50,940 nucleotides of DNA from Rhodobacteraceae bacterium 63075. Its GTDB lineage: Bacteria; Pseudomonadota; Alphaproteobacteria; Rhodobacterales; Rhodobacteraceae. The notes below the pieces were generated by a model. The model worked only from the letters and a program-made list of their open reading frames with translations, searched no databases and had not been told where the DNA came from. This document shows positions 1 to 7,694 of the stretch, piece after piece. The position numbers and the translations under genes were made by a program. The number at the start of each line of letters is the position of its first letter. Positions within the stretch are counted from its first letter, which is position 1. The stretch lies in NCBI GenBank assembly GCA_003417655.1, contig QVMW01000021.1:1-50940 (forward strand). The letters run 5' to 3'.

Positions 1-180
1 GCAAACCCCGCTCCCTGCGCAAACCCGCCATTTGAAGTCGCAACTCGCAGTACCGCGCATTGATGGCGCGCAAGCTTCCACACCCACCCCAGCCCAATCA
101 CTGGACATTTGCGCCCGCGATCGTCATGATCCCTGCTCACTTTCCGAAAACCGTTACATTTGCAAGGTATCCCCGCGGCC
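1..180. other. Leader region upstream of ppk, no gene seen
   Basis: I see no supportable coding region here. A TTG in frame with ppk at 160 would add seven residues, but the ATG at 181 is the natural start. A C-rich stretch lies near 80-95. The end of whatever gene precedes ppk is outside the window. Confidence 0.5.
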
Positions 181-2394
181 ATGACCAAAGCCGAAAAACC
201 CTCCTCCGAAACGCCCGCCATTCCCGCCGCCGATTTCCTCAAGGCGCCGCTGCCCGCGCCGCAGGCGCTGGGGGATGTCGATCTGACGGGCCCCGCGCGC
301 TTCTTCAACCGCGAGCTGAGCTGGCTGGGCTTCAACTGGCGCGTCCTCGAGGAGTCCGAGAACCCGCGCGTGCCGCTGCTGGAGCGGCTGCGCTTCCTGT
401 CGATCTCGGCCACCAATCTCGACGAGTTCTACACCGTCCGCGTCGCGGGCCTGCGCGAGATGGTCAACGAGGGCGTCACCCACCCGGCCGTCGACGGGCT
501 CACACCTTCCGAGCAGCTCGCCCTGATCAACGCCAATGCCCGCGAGCTCATGGCCCGCCAGCAGGAGACCCTCGCAGGTCTCGCCCGCGAGATGTCCGCC
601 GAGGGGATCGACATCTGCACCCGCGAGGAGCTGACCGAGGCCGACCGCAAGGTCCTGCACGATGTCTTCCTCGAAAAGGTCTTCCCGGTGCTCTCGCCGC
701 TGGCGATCGACCCGGCACATCCCTTCCCCTTCATCCCCAACACCGGCTTCGCCCTCGCGCTCGAGCTCGAAAGCGGCGCGGACAAGCGCAAGCTGCAGGC
801 GCTGCTGCCCATCCCCCAGCAGATCGACCGTTTCGTCGCCCTGCCCGCCACGGAGGGCCGCGCGCGCTTCCTGCCGCTCGAGGCGATGCTGATCGAACAC
901 CTGCCGGTGCTCTTTCCCGGCTACAAGCTCAAGGGCTCCTGCGCCTTCCGCGTGCTGCGCGACAGCGACCTCGAAGTCGAGGACGAGGCAGAGGACCTCG
1001 TGCGCGAGTTCGAACACGCCCTGAAGCGTCGCCGCCGTGGCCAGGTCGTCCGGCTCACGCTCTCCTCGGATGCGCCCCGGCGCCTCGTCGAGATGATCCA
1101 GCGCGAGCTGCCCGTGAAGGACACCGAGATCGTCGAGATCGAGGGGCTGATCGGGCTTGCCGACCTCTCGGAGCTGGTCACCAGCGAGCGCCCCGACCTG
1201 CTCTGGCCCAGCTTCAGCCCGCGCATCCCCGAGCGCGTGCATGACCACGAGGGCGACATCTTCGCCGCGATCCGCCAGAAGGACATGCTCCTGCACCACC
1301 CCTACGAGACCTTCGACATGGTCGTGCGCTTCCTCCAGCAGGCCGCGCGCGACCCCGATGTCGTGGCCATCAAGCAGACGCTCTACCGGACCTCGAATAA
1401 CTCGCCCATCGTCGAGGCGCTCTGCGAAGCGGCCGAGGACGGCAAGTCCGTCACCGCCCTCGTAGAGCTCAAGGCCCGCTTCGACGAGGCCGCCAATATC
1501 CGCCAGTCCCGCCGGCTCGAGCGCGCCGGGGCGCATGTCGTCTACGGCTTTCTCAACCTCAAGACCCATGCCAAGATCTCGACGGTGGTGCGCCGCGAGG
1601 GCGGCAAGCTCGTCACCTATACCCACTACGGCACGGGCAATTATCACCCGATCACCGCGCGCATCTACACCGACCTGTCCCTCTTCACATGCGATGCCGC
1701 CCTCGGGCGCGACGCCACCAAGGTGTTCAACTACCTCTCGGGCTATGTCGAACCCGGCGAGCTGGAGAACCTGTCGATCTCCCCGCTCACATTGAAGCCC
1801 CGCCTGCTGGAGATGATCGACGCCGAGATGGAACACGCCGCCGCCGGCCGCCCCGCGCAGATCTGGGCCAAGATGAACGCGCTGGTCGAGCCCGAGGTGA
1901 TCGACAAGCTCTATGCCGCCAGCCAGGCGGGCGTCGAGATCAGCCTCGTCATCCGCGGCATCTGCGGGCTGCGCCCGGGCGTGAAGGGCCTGAGCGAAAA
2001 CATCCGCGTCAAGTCCATCGTCGGGCGCTTCCTGGAGCATTCGCGCATCGTCTGCTTCGGCGCGGGCCACGGGTTGCCGCACAAGAAGGCCCGCGTCTTC
2101 ATCTCCTCGGCCGACTGGATGGGCCGCAACCTCAACCGCCGCGTCGAGACGCTGGTCGAGATCGAGAACCCGACGGTGAAAGCCCAGATCACCAGCCAGG
2201 TCATGGCCGCCAACATGGCCGATACGGCACAAAGCTGGGTCATGGCGCCCGACGGCAGCTTCACCCGCACACCGCTGCCCGACGGCCAGTTCAGCTTCAA
2301 CTGCCACAGGTTCTTCATGGAAAATCCCTCGCTCTCAGGCCGCGGCACGGCGGGGGCGAGCGACGTGCCCAAGCTGGCCCACGGCGAGGACTGA
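181..2394 (+). CDS. ppk1: Polyphosphate kinase (PPK1)
   Basis: This enzyme reversibly transfers the gamma phosphate of ATP to inorganic polyphosphate. The 737-residue length matches the PPK1 family. The N-terminal domain begins with the typical [19 protein letters not shown] stretch near residues 36-55. The catalytic half contains the [11 protein letters not shown] segment, which carries the histidine that is autophosphorylated in the family, and the later [10 protein letters not shown] segment, which carries the second conserved histidine. Start: ATG at 181 follows an AAGG-like sequence; an upstream TTG at 160 is in frame but less likely. Exopolyphosphatase lies next downstream on the same strand after a 355-base gap with its own promoter, so synthesis and breakdown of polyphosphate are neighbours but probably transcribed at least partly separately. 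Assignment is secure. Confidence 0.97.
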   Translation: MTKAEKPSSETPAIPAADFLKAPLPAPQALGDVDLTGPARFFNRELSWLGFNWRVLEESENPRVPLLERLRFLSISATNLDEFYTVRVAGLREMVNEGVTHPAVDGLTPSEQLALINANARELMARQQETLAGLAREMSAEGIDICTREELTEADRKVLHDVFLEKVFPVLSPLAIDPAHPFPFIPNTGFALALELESGADKRKLQALLPIPQQIDRFVALPATEGRARFLPLEAMLIEHLPVLFPGYKLKGSCAFRVLRDSDLEVEDEAEDLVREFEHALKRRRRGQVVRLTLSSDAPRRLVEMIQRELPVKDTEIVEIEGLIGLADLSELVTSERPDLLWPSFSPRIPERVHDHEGDIFAAIRQKDMLLHHPYETFDMVVRFLQQAARDPDVVAIKQTLYRTSNNSPIVEALCEAAEDGKSVTALVELKARFDEAANIRQSRRLERAGAHVVYGFLNLKTHAKISTVVRREGGKLVTYTHYGTGNYHPITARIYTDLSLFTCDAALGRDATKVFNYLSGYVEPGELENLSISPLTLKPRLLEMIDAEMEHAAAGRPAQIWAKMNALVEPEVIDKLYAASQAGVEISLVIRGICGLRPGVKGLSENIRVKSIVGRFLEHSRIVCFGAGHGLPHKKARVFISSADWMGRNLNRRVETLVEIENPTVKAQITSQVMAANMADTAQSWVMAPDGSFTRTPLPDGQFSFNCHRFFMENPSLSGRGTAGASDVPKLAHGED

Positions 2395-2401
2395 GCGGCT
2401 T

Positions 2402-2507
2402 CGGTTTTTGGCGCAAAAACCGATCCGAATTCATGCGATGAATTCGTTGCGGGCACCGCCCCGTTTTCATCGCATGAAAACGAACCGAATTCCGCGCCGG
2501 AATTCGG
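2402..2507. repeat. String of four short perfect hairpins
   Basis: Four separate palindromes follow the ppk stop codon. They are 2402-2422 (arm CGGTTTTTG, loop GCG), 2426-2446 (arm CGAATTCAT, loop GCG), 2462-2482 (arm CGTTTTCAT, loop CGC) and 2485-2507 (arm CCGAATTCC, loop GCGCC). Every arm is 9 bp and perfectly paired, and all arms have an AT-rich core. The same architecture recurs at 24045-24091 and 48039-48059. They could stabilise the ppk 3' end or stop transcription, but there is no T-tract. Confidence 0.8.
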
Positions 2508-2609
2508 CTCCGCCCGCGCCAAAGACGCCGCGCACGGCTATTCTCACGGCGCTGAAGCAGCGCGCGGGGGAGTAAGTTAATCCGCGTCAAGGTTTCGCAC
2601 CGCCCCATC

Positions 2610-2653
2610 GGTGCACGCCCGGTGCACGGGGGGTGCACGCCCGGTGCACGGGC
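2610..2653. repeat. Four tandem 11-bp GTGCAC units
   Basis: Four consecutive 11-mers begin GGTGCAC and end alternately CCC and GGG: GGTGCACGCCC, GGTGCACGGGG, GGTGCACGCCC, GGTGCACGGGC. The palindromic GTGCAC core therefore recurs every 11 bp, about one helical turn. The array ends about 40 bp upstream of the apparent ppx -35 element, where an activator or repressor could bind on one face of the DNA. Confidence 0.85.
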
Positions 2654-2693
2654 CGCGCCAGGCCCCGAAAACCGCATTAACCGCAGCGGTCGG

Positions 2694-2722
2694 TTGACGC
2701 CTCCCGCCCCCCTTGCCATAAC
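2694..2722 (+). promoter_or_regulatory. Probable sigma-70-type promoter for ppx
   Basis: TTGACG at 2694-2699 and CATAAC at 2717-2722 are separated by exactly 17 bp. Both resemble consensus elements, and the ppx ATG lies 28 bp beyond the -10. No transcript data, so this is a sequence-based prediction. Confidence 0.55.
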
Positions 2723-2749
2723 TCACCTGCAAGAGCTCGGGGGGCGCTT

Positions 2750-4294
2750 ATGGACGGCGAGAACCATGCACATGAGGCCGATTACGGCCCCTTCCGCCGC
2801 CCGCTTTTCGCCGACCCGCAGGCCCGCGCCCTCTCCCGCGTCGGCGTCGTGGACGTGGGCTCCAACTCGGTCCGCCTCGTCATCTTCGACGGTGCCGCCC
2901 GCAGCCCCGCCTACTTCTTCAACGAGAAGGTCATGTGCGGCCTCGGTGAGGGGATCGCCCAGACCGGCAGGCTGAATCCGTCAGGAAGATCAAGGGCTTT
3001 GAGCGCGATCCGAAGGTTCGTCCGGGTCGCCGATGGCATGGGCGCGGGCGAGCTCACCGCCGTGGCCACCGCTGCCGTGCGCGAGGCCGAGGACGGCCCC
3101 GAGTTCCGCGACCTCGTGGAGGCGGAGACCAGCCTCAAGCTCTTCGTCATCGACGGCGAGGAGGAGGCCCGCCTCTCGGCGCAGGGCGTGCTCCTGGGCT
3201 GGCCCGGCTCCTACGGGCTCGTCTGCGACATCGGCGGCGCGTCGATGGAGCTGGCCGAAATCTCGGGCGGCGAGGTCGGCAAATGCGTCAGCTCCGCCCT
3301 CGGCCCCCAGCAGCTCAAGGGGATCAAGGGCGGCAAGAAGGCCCGCAAGGCGATAATCCGCAATACTCTCAGTGACTTGCACGCGCGCCTCGGCCCCCAG
3401 CACAACCGCCTCTTCCTCGTCGGCGGCTCCTGGCGCGCCATCGCCAGGATCGACATGGCCAGGCAGGGCTATGCCCTCCCCGTGCTGCACGAATACCGCA
3501 TGAGCCGCAAGGCCGTGACCGCCACGGCGAAGTTCATCTCGGGGACCGACCCGGAGGAACTGCGCAACCTCTGCGGCGTCTCCACCAGCCGGATGAAGCT
3601 CGTCCCCATCGCCTCCGAAGTGCTCAAGGAAGTGGTCCGCGAATTCCGCCCCCATGACATCGCCATCAGCTCCTATGGCATCCGCGAAGGCATGCTTTAC
3701 GAGCAGATGCCCCAGCCATTGCGCGACCGTGATCCGCTGATCGAGGCCTGCCATTTCTCCGAGGCGAAGGACGCCCGCCTGCCCGGCTTCGGGCGCAGGC
3801 TCTACGAGTTCATCCTGCCGCTCTTCAAGTCGGCCCCGCCCGCGCGGCTCCGGCTCATCAAGGCCGCCTGCCTGCTGCATGACGTGAACTGGCGGGCGCA
3901 TCCGGACTACCGCGCCGAGACCTGTTTCGACCTCGCGACACAGGCCAACCTGGGCGGGCTGCGCCACTCCGAGCGCGTCTTTCTCGGCCTCGCCCTGCTG
4001 CACCGCTACTCCAACTCGCGCGAGAGCGCCCGCTTCTCCGGGATCATCGAGCTGCTCCCCGAGAAGGACCGGCGCATCGCCGAGACCGTCGGCAAGGCCA
4101 TGCGTTTCGGCGCGATGCTCTGGCTGGGTCAGGACACGCAGATCGGCGCGCTCCGGCTCTACCCGAAAAGGCGCGAGCTTGAACTGACGCTCAGCCCCGA
4201 CACCGCGCCGCTTTTCGGCGAGGTGGCCGAAGCGCGGTTCAACTCGCTCGCCGCAGCCTTTCCGGCAACGCCGAAAGTCATCCTCAAGACCTGA
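2750..4294 (+). CDS. ppx: Exopolyphosphatase / Ppx-GppA family phosphatase
   Basis: Predicted to release phosphate processively from polyphosphate, or to hydrolyse pppGpp; family members do one or both. The N-terminal sugar-kinase-like fold shows the phosphate-binding motif VDVGSNSVRLVIFDG near residues 27-41, then ATAAVREAEDG, then the second glycine-rich loop VCDIGGASMELAEI near 158-171. A long C-terminal helical region follows, as in Ppx proteins of about 500 residues. The ATG at 2750 is preceded by a G-rich stretch that can act as a ribosome site. It lies downstream of ppk1, the usual pairing. The next gene is convergent and its stop lies only two bases away, leaving no room for a terminator between them. 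Confidence 0.93.
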   Translation: MDGENHAHEADYGPFRRPLFADPQARALSRVGVVDVGSNSVRLVIFDGAARSPAYFFNEKVMCGLGEGIAQTGRLNPSGRSRALSAIRRFVRVADGMGAGELTAVATAAVREAEDGPEFRDLVEAETSLKLFVIDGEEEARLSAQGVLLGWPGSYGLVCDIGGASMELAEISGGEVGKCVSSALGPQQLKGIKGGKKARKAIIRNTLSDLHARLGPQHNRLFLVGGSWRAIARIDMARQGYALPVLHEYRMSRKAVTATAKFISGTDPEELRNLCGVSTSRMKLVPIASEVLKEVVREFRPHDIAISSYGIREGMLYEQMPQPLRDRDPLIEACHFSEAKDARLPGFGRRLYEFILPLFKSAPPARLRLIKAACLLHDVNWRAHPDYRAETCFDLATQANLGGLRHSERVFLGLALLHRYSNSRESARFSGIIELLPEKDRRIAETVGKAMRFGAMLWLGQDTQIGALRLYPKRRELELTLSPDTAPLFGEVAEARFNSLAAAFPATPKVILKT

Positions 4295-4295
4295 G

Positions 4296-4661
4296 TCAGA
4301 GCTCGATCTCGCCCTCGCCGAGTGGCTCCTCGCCGGGGGCTTCAGGCTCTTTGCGGCGCAGGATGATGTCGCCATTGGGCAGGATCTCGGGCGGGTGATA
4401 AGCGCTCCAGTCCTCGACCTCGTCCATCAGCTCGGCCAGTGCCGGGCCCATCTCCTTGGCAAAGTCGCGAAAGGCCGGCTGCATGTCATCAAGCAGCTTT
4501 TGCAGCTCCTTCACAGCCGGGTCCACTTCCTTCATGATCCCTTCCATGAAGAGCCGCGCACCCTCTTCCATGAGCGAGGTGCCGCCGTCCTCCTCCTGCG
4601 CGAAGGCAGGCGGGGCCACGAGTGCCAGGACGACGGCAAGGCTGGAAAAAATCTGTCTCAT
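4296..4661 (-). CDS. Small exported protein of unknown function
   Basis: A 121-residue protein with a clear Sec signal peptide (MRQIFSSLAVVLALVAPPAFA, cleavage after AFA). The mature part is strongly acidic and helical, with EEGARLFMEGIMKEVDPAVKELQKLLDDMQPAF suggesting amphipathic helices, and ends in a Glu/Pro-rich tail. I recognise no catalytic motif. It is probably periplasmic. It lies 43 bases downstream of the EEP-family gene on the same strand and may be the last gene of that operon. It resembles small conserved Rhodobacteraceae proteins without a named function. Confidence 0.75.
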   Translation of the reverse strand: MRQIFSSLAVVLALVAPPAFAQEEDGGTSLMEEGARLFMEGIMKEVDPAVKELQKLLDDMQPAFRDFAKEMGPALAELMDEVEDWSAYHPPEILPNGDIILRRKEPEAPGEEPLGEGEIEL

Positions 4662-4704
4662 GGCCCCAATATAGGCGCTTTTCGCGACAATCCAAAGACA
4701 GGGC

Positions 4705-5730
4705 TCAAATATCGATATCTAGCGTGACCGGGAAATGGTCGGAGGCCAGCAGCAGCGCATCGCACAGCTCGGGGCTGCCATAGCAGCCCGGATCGTCGAA
4801 GGGATGCCAGATGCGCCAGGCGGGGCGCTTGGCGGCAAGATCGGGGGAGACCATGATATAGTCGAGAAGCGCCTGCAGGTAGCGCTTCTGCTCGTGCAGG
4901 TAGAAGCGCGCCGAGCTGGGCGTCGCCCCCAGACGGCGCTGCAGCCCCTGCCGCGCATGCGGGTCGACAAGCCCCGGCTCGTCGCGGCTGCCCATGATGA
5001 TCTCGACGGAGGAGCGCCCGAAGAGGTCTTCATACTCGTCGAGCCCCGGGCCGTCATTGAGATCGCCCATCAGCATCAGGCTCTCGCCCTGTTCGAGATG
5101 CGCCTCGACGCGCCGCCTGAGCCAGATCGCCTGCGCGAGCTGCTTGCGGCGGTTCTCGATCGCGAGCCGCATCGCCTCGTCCGGCGAGCCCGCCCCGTGC
5201 GGCGCCTTCGATTTCAGATGCGCCCCGATCATGCGGAAGGCCTTGCCCCCGGCCGTCTGCGCGGCAATCTCAAGCGGCGGCTTGGAGAAAGTGACACGGT
5301 CCTCGCGCGCGTCGATGTCGAGATCGATGCGAAAGGTGCTGTCGAAGCGCGGCACGCCGCGTGCGCCCTTCTTGCCCGTCACCTCGCCCTGCGGGTCATG
5401 CCGCACGGTGAGCGCCTCCGGGTCATACATCAGGGCGATCTCCTGCTGCGTATCGTTGGCAAAGCCGACAAGCGCGCGGCGGGCGCGCAGATCGAAGCTT
5501 TGGGCGAAGGTCTCCAGCGCCGGAACGGTGCGGCGATGGCGGCTCTCGTCGGGGGCCTCGATCACCATGATCGCATCGGCATCGAGCGCCGTGAAGACGA
5601 TCCCGAGCGCCTCGATCTGCTGCTGGCGCGTCACGTCGTAGCGCCCCGACCATCCGCCATCGAACAGCAGCTTGCCCGCGTCATCGAAGAGGTTGTTGAA
5701 CCATTCCACGTTGTAGGTGGCGATCCGCAT
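4705..5730 (-). CDS. Endonuclease/exonuclease/phosphatase (EEP) family protein
   Basis: A 341-residue metal-dependent phosphodiesterase-type fold. Motifs in order: RIATYNVEWFNNLF at the N-terminus, MVIEAPDE carrying the metal-binding Glu near residue 60, LMGDLNDGPG near 230, and SDHFPVTLDIDI at the very C-terminus with the catalytic Asp-His pair. No signal peptide is seen, so it is probably cytoplasmic. The start was placed at the ATG at 5730: the RIATYNVEW motif begins right there and the codon overlaps the stop of the DnaJ-like gene (TGATG), which implies translational coupling. The substrate (nucleic acid or phospho-ester) cannot be read from the sequence. Confidence 0.9.
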   Translation of the reverse strand: MRIATYNVEWFNNLFDDAGKLLFDGGWSGRYDVTRQQQIEALGIVFTALDADAIMVIEAPDESRHRRTVPALETFAQSFDLRARRALVGFANDTQQEIALMYDPEALTVRHDPQGEVTGKKGARGVPRFDSTFRIDLDIDAREDRVTFSKPPLEIAAQTAGGKAFRMIGAHLKSKAPHGAGSPDEAMRLAIENRRKQLAQAIWLRRRVEAHLEQGESLMLMGDLNDGPGLDEYEDLFGRSSVEIIMGSRDEPGLVDPHARQGLQRRLGATPSSARFYLHEQKRYLQALLDYIMVSPDLAAKRPAWRIWHPFDDPGCYGSPELCDALLLASDHFPVTLDIDI

Positions 5731-6410
5731 CAGCCTTGCGCCTTCTCGATCTCGGCCCAGGCGCGGTTGATCGCGACCATGCGCTTCTCGGCCAGCTTGA
5801 CGGCCTCTTCGGGCACCCCGCGCGCCACCAGCCTGTCGGGGTGGCTCTCGCGCACCAGCCGCCGGTAGGCTGCGCGCGCCTCCTCCATCGAGGCCTCGGG
5901 CGGCAGGCCGAGCACGGCGCGCGGATCGGGGTCCGCATCCGGGACGAACCGGCTCCTGATCTGCCGGAATTCCTGCTCGCTCAGCCCGAAGATATCGGCC
6001 ACCTGCATCAGGAACTCGTTTTCGCGCGGGTGATAGCTCCCGTCGGCCATCGCGATGTGAAAGAGACCTTCCAGCAGATCGGCCAGCGCTTCGTGCCCCG
6101 CGCCGAACATCGCGCACACGCGCTGGGCATAATCCTCGAAGCCGGTCACGTCCTGCCGCGCCAGGTTGAAGACCCGCGCCGCGCCCGCCTCGTCATCCCG
6201 CGCGATCTGGAACACCTCCTTGAACGCCGTGACCTCGTCGCGCGTGACCAGCCCATCGGCCTTGGCCATCTTGGCGCCGAGGGCAATCACCGCGATGGTA
6301 AAGCCGACGCTGTGCTCCGGTGGTGTGCGCAGACTCGCAAAGACGGAGCTCAGCGACTCGCCCTTGGCAAGCGAGGAAACGGCGGCGGTTATGCGGGTCC
6401 AGAGCGACAT
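5730..6410 (-). CDS. TerB-DnaJ (DjlA-like) co-chaperone
   Basis: A 226-residue protein with two parts. The first is a TerB-like helical domain (about residues 25-140) with two acidic metal-binding-type repeats, KMAKADGLVTRDEVTAF and HIAMADGSYHPRENEFL. The second is a C-terminal J domain (about 158-225) with the diagnostic HPD tripeptide in VRESHPDRL, which stimulates Hsp70 ATPase activity. DjlA proteins share this order but usually start with a membrane segment; none is evident here. The ATG at 6410 is preferred over an in-frame TTG nine bases upstream. The stop overlaps the start of the EEP gene. Confidence 0.9.
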   Translation of the reverse strand: MSLWTRITAAVSSLAKGESLSSVFASLRTPPEHSVGFTIAVIALGAKMAKADGLVTRDEVTAFKEVFQIARDDEAGAARVFNLARQDVTGFEDYAQRVCAMFGAGHEALADLLEGLFHIAMADGSYHPRENEFLMQVADIFGLSEQEFRQIRSRFVPDADPDPRAVLGLPPEASMEEARAAYRRLVRESHPDRLVARGVPEEAVKLAEKRMVAINRAWAEIEKAQG

Positions 6411-6482
6411 GCGCCGCAAGGTAGAGTGCGCGCCACGTCAAGAAAACCGCAAAAGCGCGGCGCGGGGCGCGACAGATCGCGC

Positions 6483-6962
6483 TCAGAGAAATTTCTGGAA
6501 AAGATGCAGGTCGATCCACCGGTCCCATTTGCGGCCGACCTCGGGCAAGACCGCCAGCCGCGCAAAGCCCATACGCTCATGAAAGACCTGCGCCTGCGGA
6601 TTGGCCCCGCTCACACCGCCGTAGAGCGTATGGACGCCCTCGGCGCGCGCCTCCGCCTCCACGGCCCGAAGCAGCGCCCGGCCCAGCCCCGCGCCCCGCG
6701 CAGCAGCGCCAAGGTGGATCGTGTATTCCATGGTGCGGGCATAGCCCGGCCCGCCACGGAATTGGAAGTAGCAGGCAAAGCCCTGAACACGGCCGTCGCG
6801 CTCGGCCACATGCCAGCGCTGCGGCGCTCCAGTGATCTGCTCTGCCAGCACGGCAGGGTCTTTCTCCTCGGTCGTGAACGTGGCAAGCGTCTCGCGGATC
6901 ACCTCGTTCCAGATCGCCGCGATGGCCTCCGCATCACCCACCCCCGCGCGCCGGACCGTCAC
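6483..6962 (-). CDS. GNAT N-acetyltransferase, phosphinothricin acetyltransferase-like
   Basis: A 159-residue single-domain GNAT enzyme. The acetyl-CoA loop is RGAGLGRALL near residues 87-96, preceded by the beta-strand MEYTIHLGAAA. The C-terminal FHERMGFARLAVLPEVGRKWDRWIDLHLFQK matches the Pat/Bar-type family closely (GF motif followed by GRKWDRW). Family members acetylate the amino group of phosphinothricin, methionine sulfone or sulfoximine; the natural substrate is not known here. The start is GTG and overlaps the VOC gene stop by GTGA, so the pair is probably co-translated. Confidence 0.88.
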   Translation of the reverse strand: MTVRRAGVGDAEAIAAIWNEVIRETLATFTTEEKDPAVLAEQITGAPQRWHVAERDGRVQGFACYFQFRGGPGYARTMEYTIHLGAAARGAGLGRALLRAVEAEARAEGVHTLYGGVSGANPQAQVFHERMGFARLAVLPEVGRKWDRWIDLHLFQKFL

Positions 6963-7570
6963 AGGATCACCTCGCGCCCGTCCGGCGCTCGCAGGACGGC
7001 GCGGAGCCCGGGCTTGTCCGCCGGCGAAACGGTTACGCGCGGATCGTCCAGCCCGCTCAGGGCCGCAGCAAGCTCCCCGGCCTGCGGATGCGCCAGCTCG
7101 AGCCGGTCGAGCGCGATCCCGCTCCGGCGCAGCCGCCTCGGCGGCGGCGGGGTGTCGCCCCAGTCAATGAGCCCGGGATGGCACTGGTCGAAAGGCAGCG
7201 CGCCGCCCTCGGCCTCGCCCATGCGCCAGCGCAATGCGCCGCGCTGCAGATCGACCACCCGCGCGAACCCCTCCGGCAGCCGCGCAGCGCGCAAGCCCTC
7301 GCAACGGCACACCCAGGTCAGAAGCCGCGGCGCGCCCGCGAAGCTGTCCAAGCCGAACCAGCGCGGGAGCACTTCGGGCTCCGCCTCCGGATCGACCGCG
7401 ATCACCTCGAGATAGGTCCCGCCCTCCAGCCCGAGCAGCGCGTTATGCGTGCCATAGCGCGGATGCGCCCCGCCCGGTTCCAGGACACAGCCCAGCCGCG
7501 CCTCGGCCCAGGCCACGCCCTCCTCCAGCCGCTCGGCGGCAATCACCAGATGATCGAACACGTAGCGCAT
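6959..7570 (-). CDS. VOC family (glyoxalase-like domain) protein
   Basis: A 203-residue vicinal-oxygen-chelate-fold protein of the single-chain glyoxalase-like type. It starts MRYVFDHLVIAAERLEEGVAWAEARLG, with the His of FDHLVIA as the expected first metal ligand, and has GTHNALLGLEGGTYLEVIAVDPEA, with the Glu of YLEVIAV as another ligand. The ATG at 7570 is chosen because GGAGAG lies just upstream; a start nine codons further up lacks support. The reaction is unknown. It is not a methylmalonyl-CoA epimerase by appearance, although the propionate genes are nearby. Confidence 0.85.
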   Translation of the reverse strand: MRYVFDHLVIAAERLEEGVAWAEARLGCVLEPGGAHPRYGTHNALLGLEGGTYLEVIAVDPEAEPEVLPRWFGLDSFAGAPRLLTWVCRCEGLRAARLPEGFARVVDLQRGALRWRMGEAEGGALPFDQCHPGLIDWGDTPPPPRRLRRSGIALDRLELAHPQAGELAAALSGLDDPRVTVSPADKPGLRAVLRAPDGREVIL

Positions 7571-7647
7571 GTCGCTCTCCCGATTGGAAAATACCAAGGT
7601 CAGAGCGACAGGATCAACGGATTACTCGGGCAACGCGAGACATGCCA

Positions 7648-7690
7648 GGGACAGGCGGCCCACACCCCGAGGGAACGGACCGCCTGTTCC
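7648..7690. repeat. Long inverted repeat after the beta-helix gene
   Basis: Arms 7648-7661 and 7677-7690 pair over 14 bp with 12 Watson-Crick pairs, around a 15-base spacer. It begins four bases after the stop codon of the minus-strand gene. No T-run follows on that strand, so it may protect the mRNA 3' end rather than terminate by itself. Confidence 0.6.
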
Positions 7691-7694
7691 GGGG

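Noticed and set aside
61..110. Possible third copy of the G-run hairpin element (C-rich stretch near 80-95)
   Set aside because: The minus strand has only three good G-tracts and the flanking arms pair over about six bases, so it does not meet the pattern of the other two copies.
154..2307. A 717-codon open frame on the minus strand
   Set aside because: It lies entirely opposite ppk1, whose motifs are unmistakable. Long antisense frames arise here from high-GC codon use.
6959..7570. VOC gene as methylmalonyl-CoA epimerase for the propionate pathway
   Set aside because: Its sequence fits the longer glyoxalase-like type (203 residues). It lacks the short epimerase pattern, and it belongs to a different operon.
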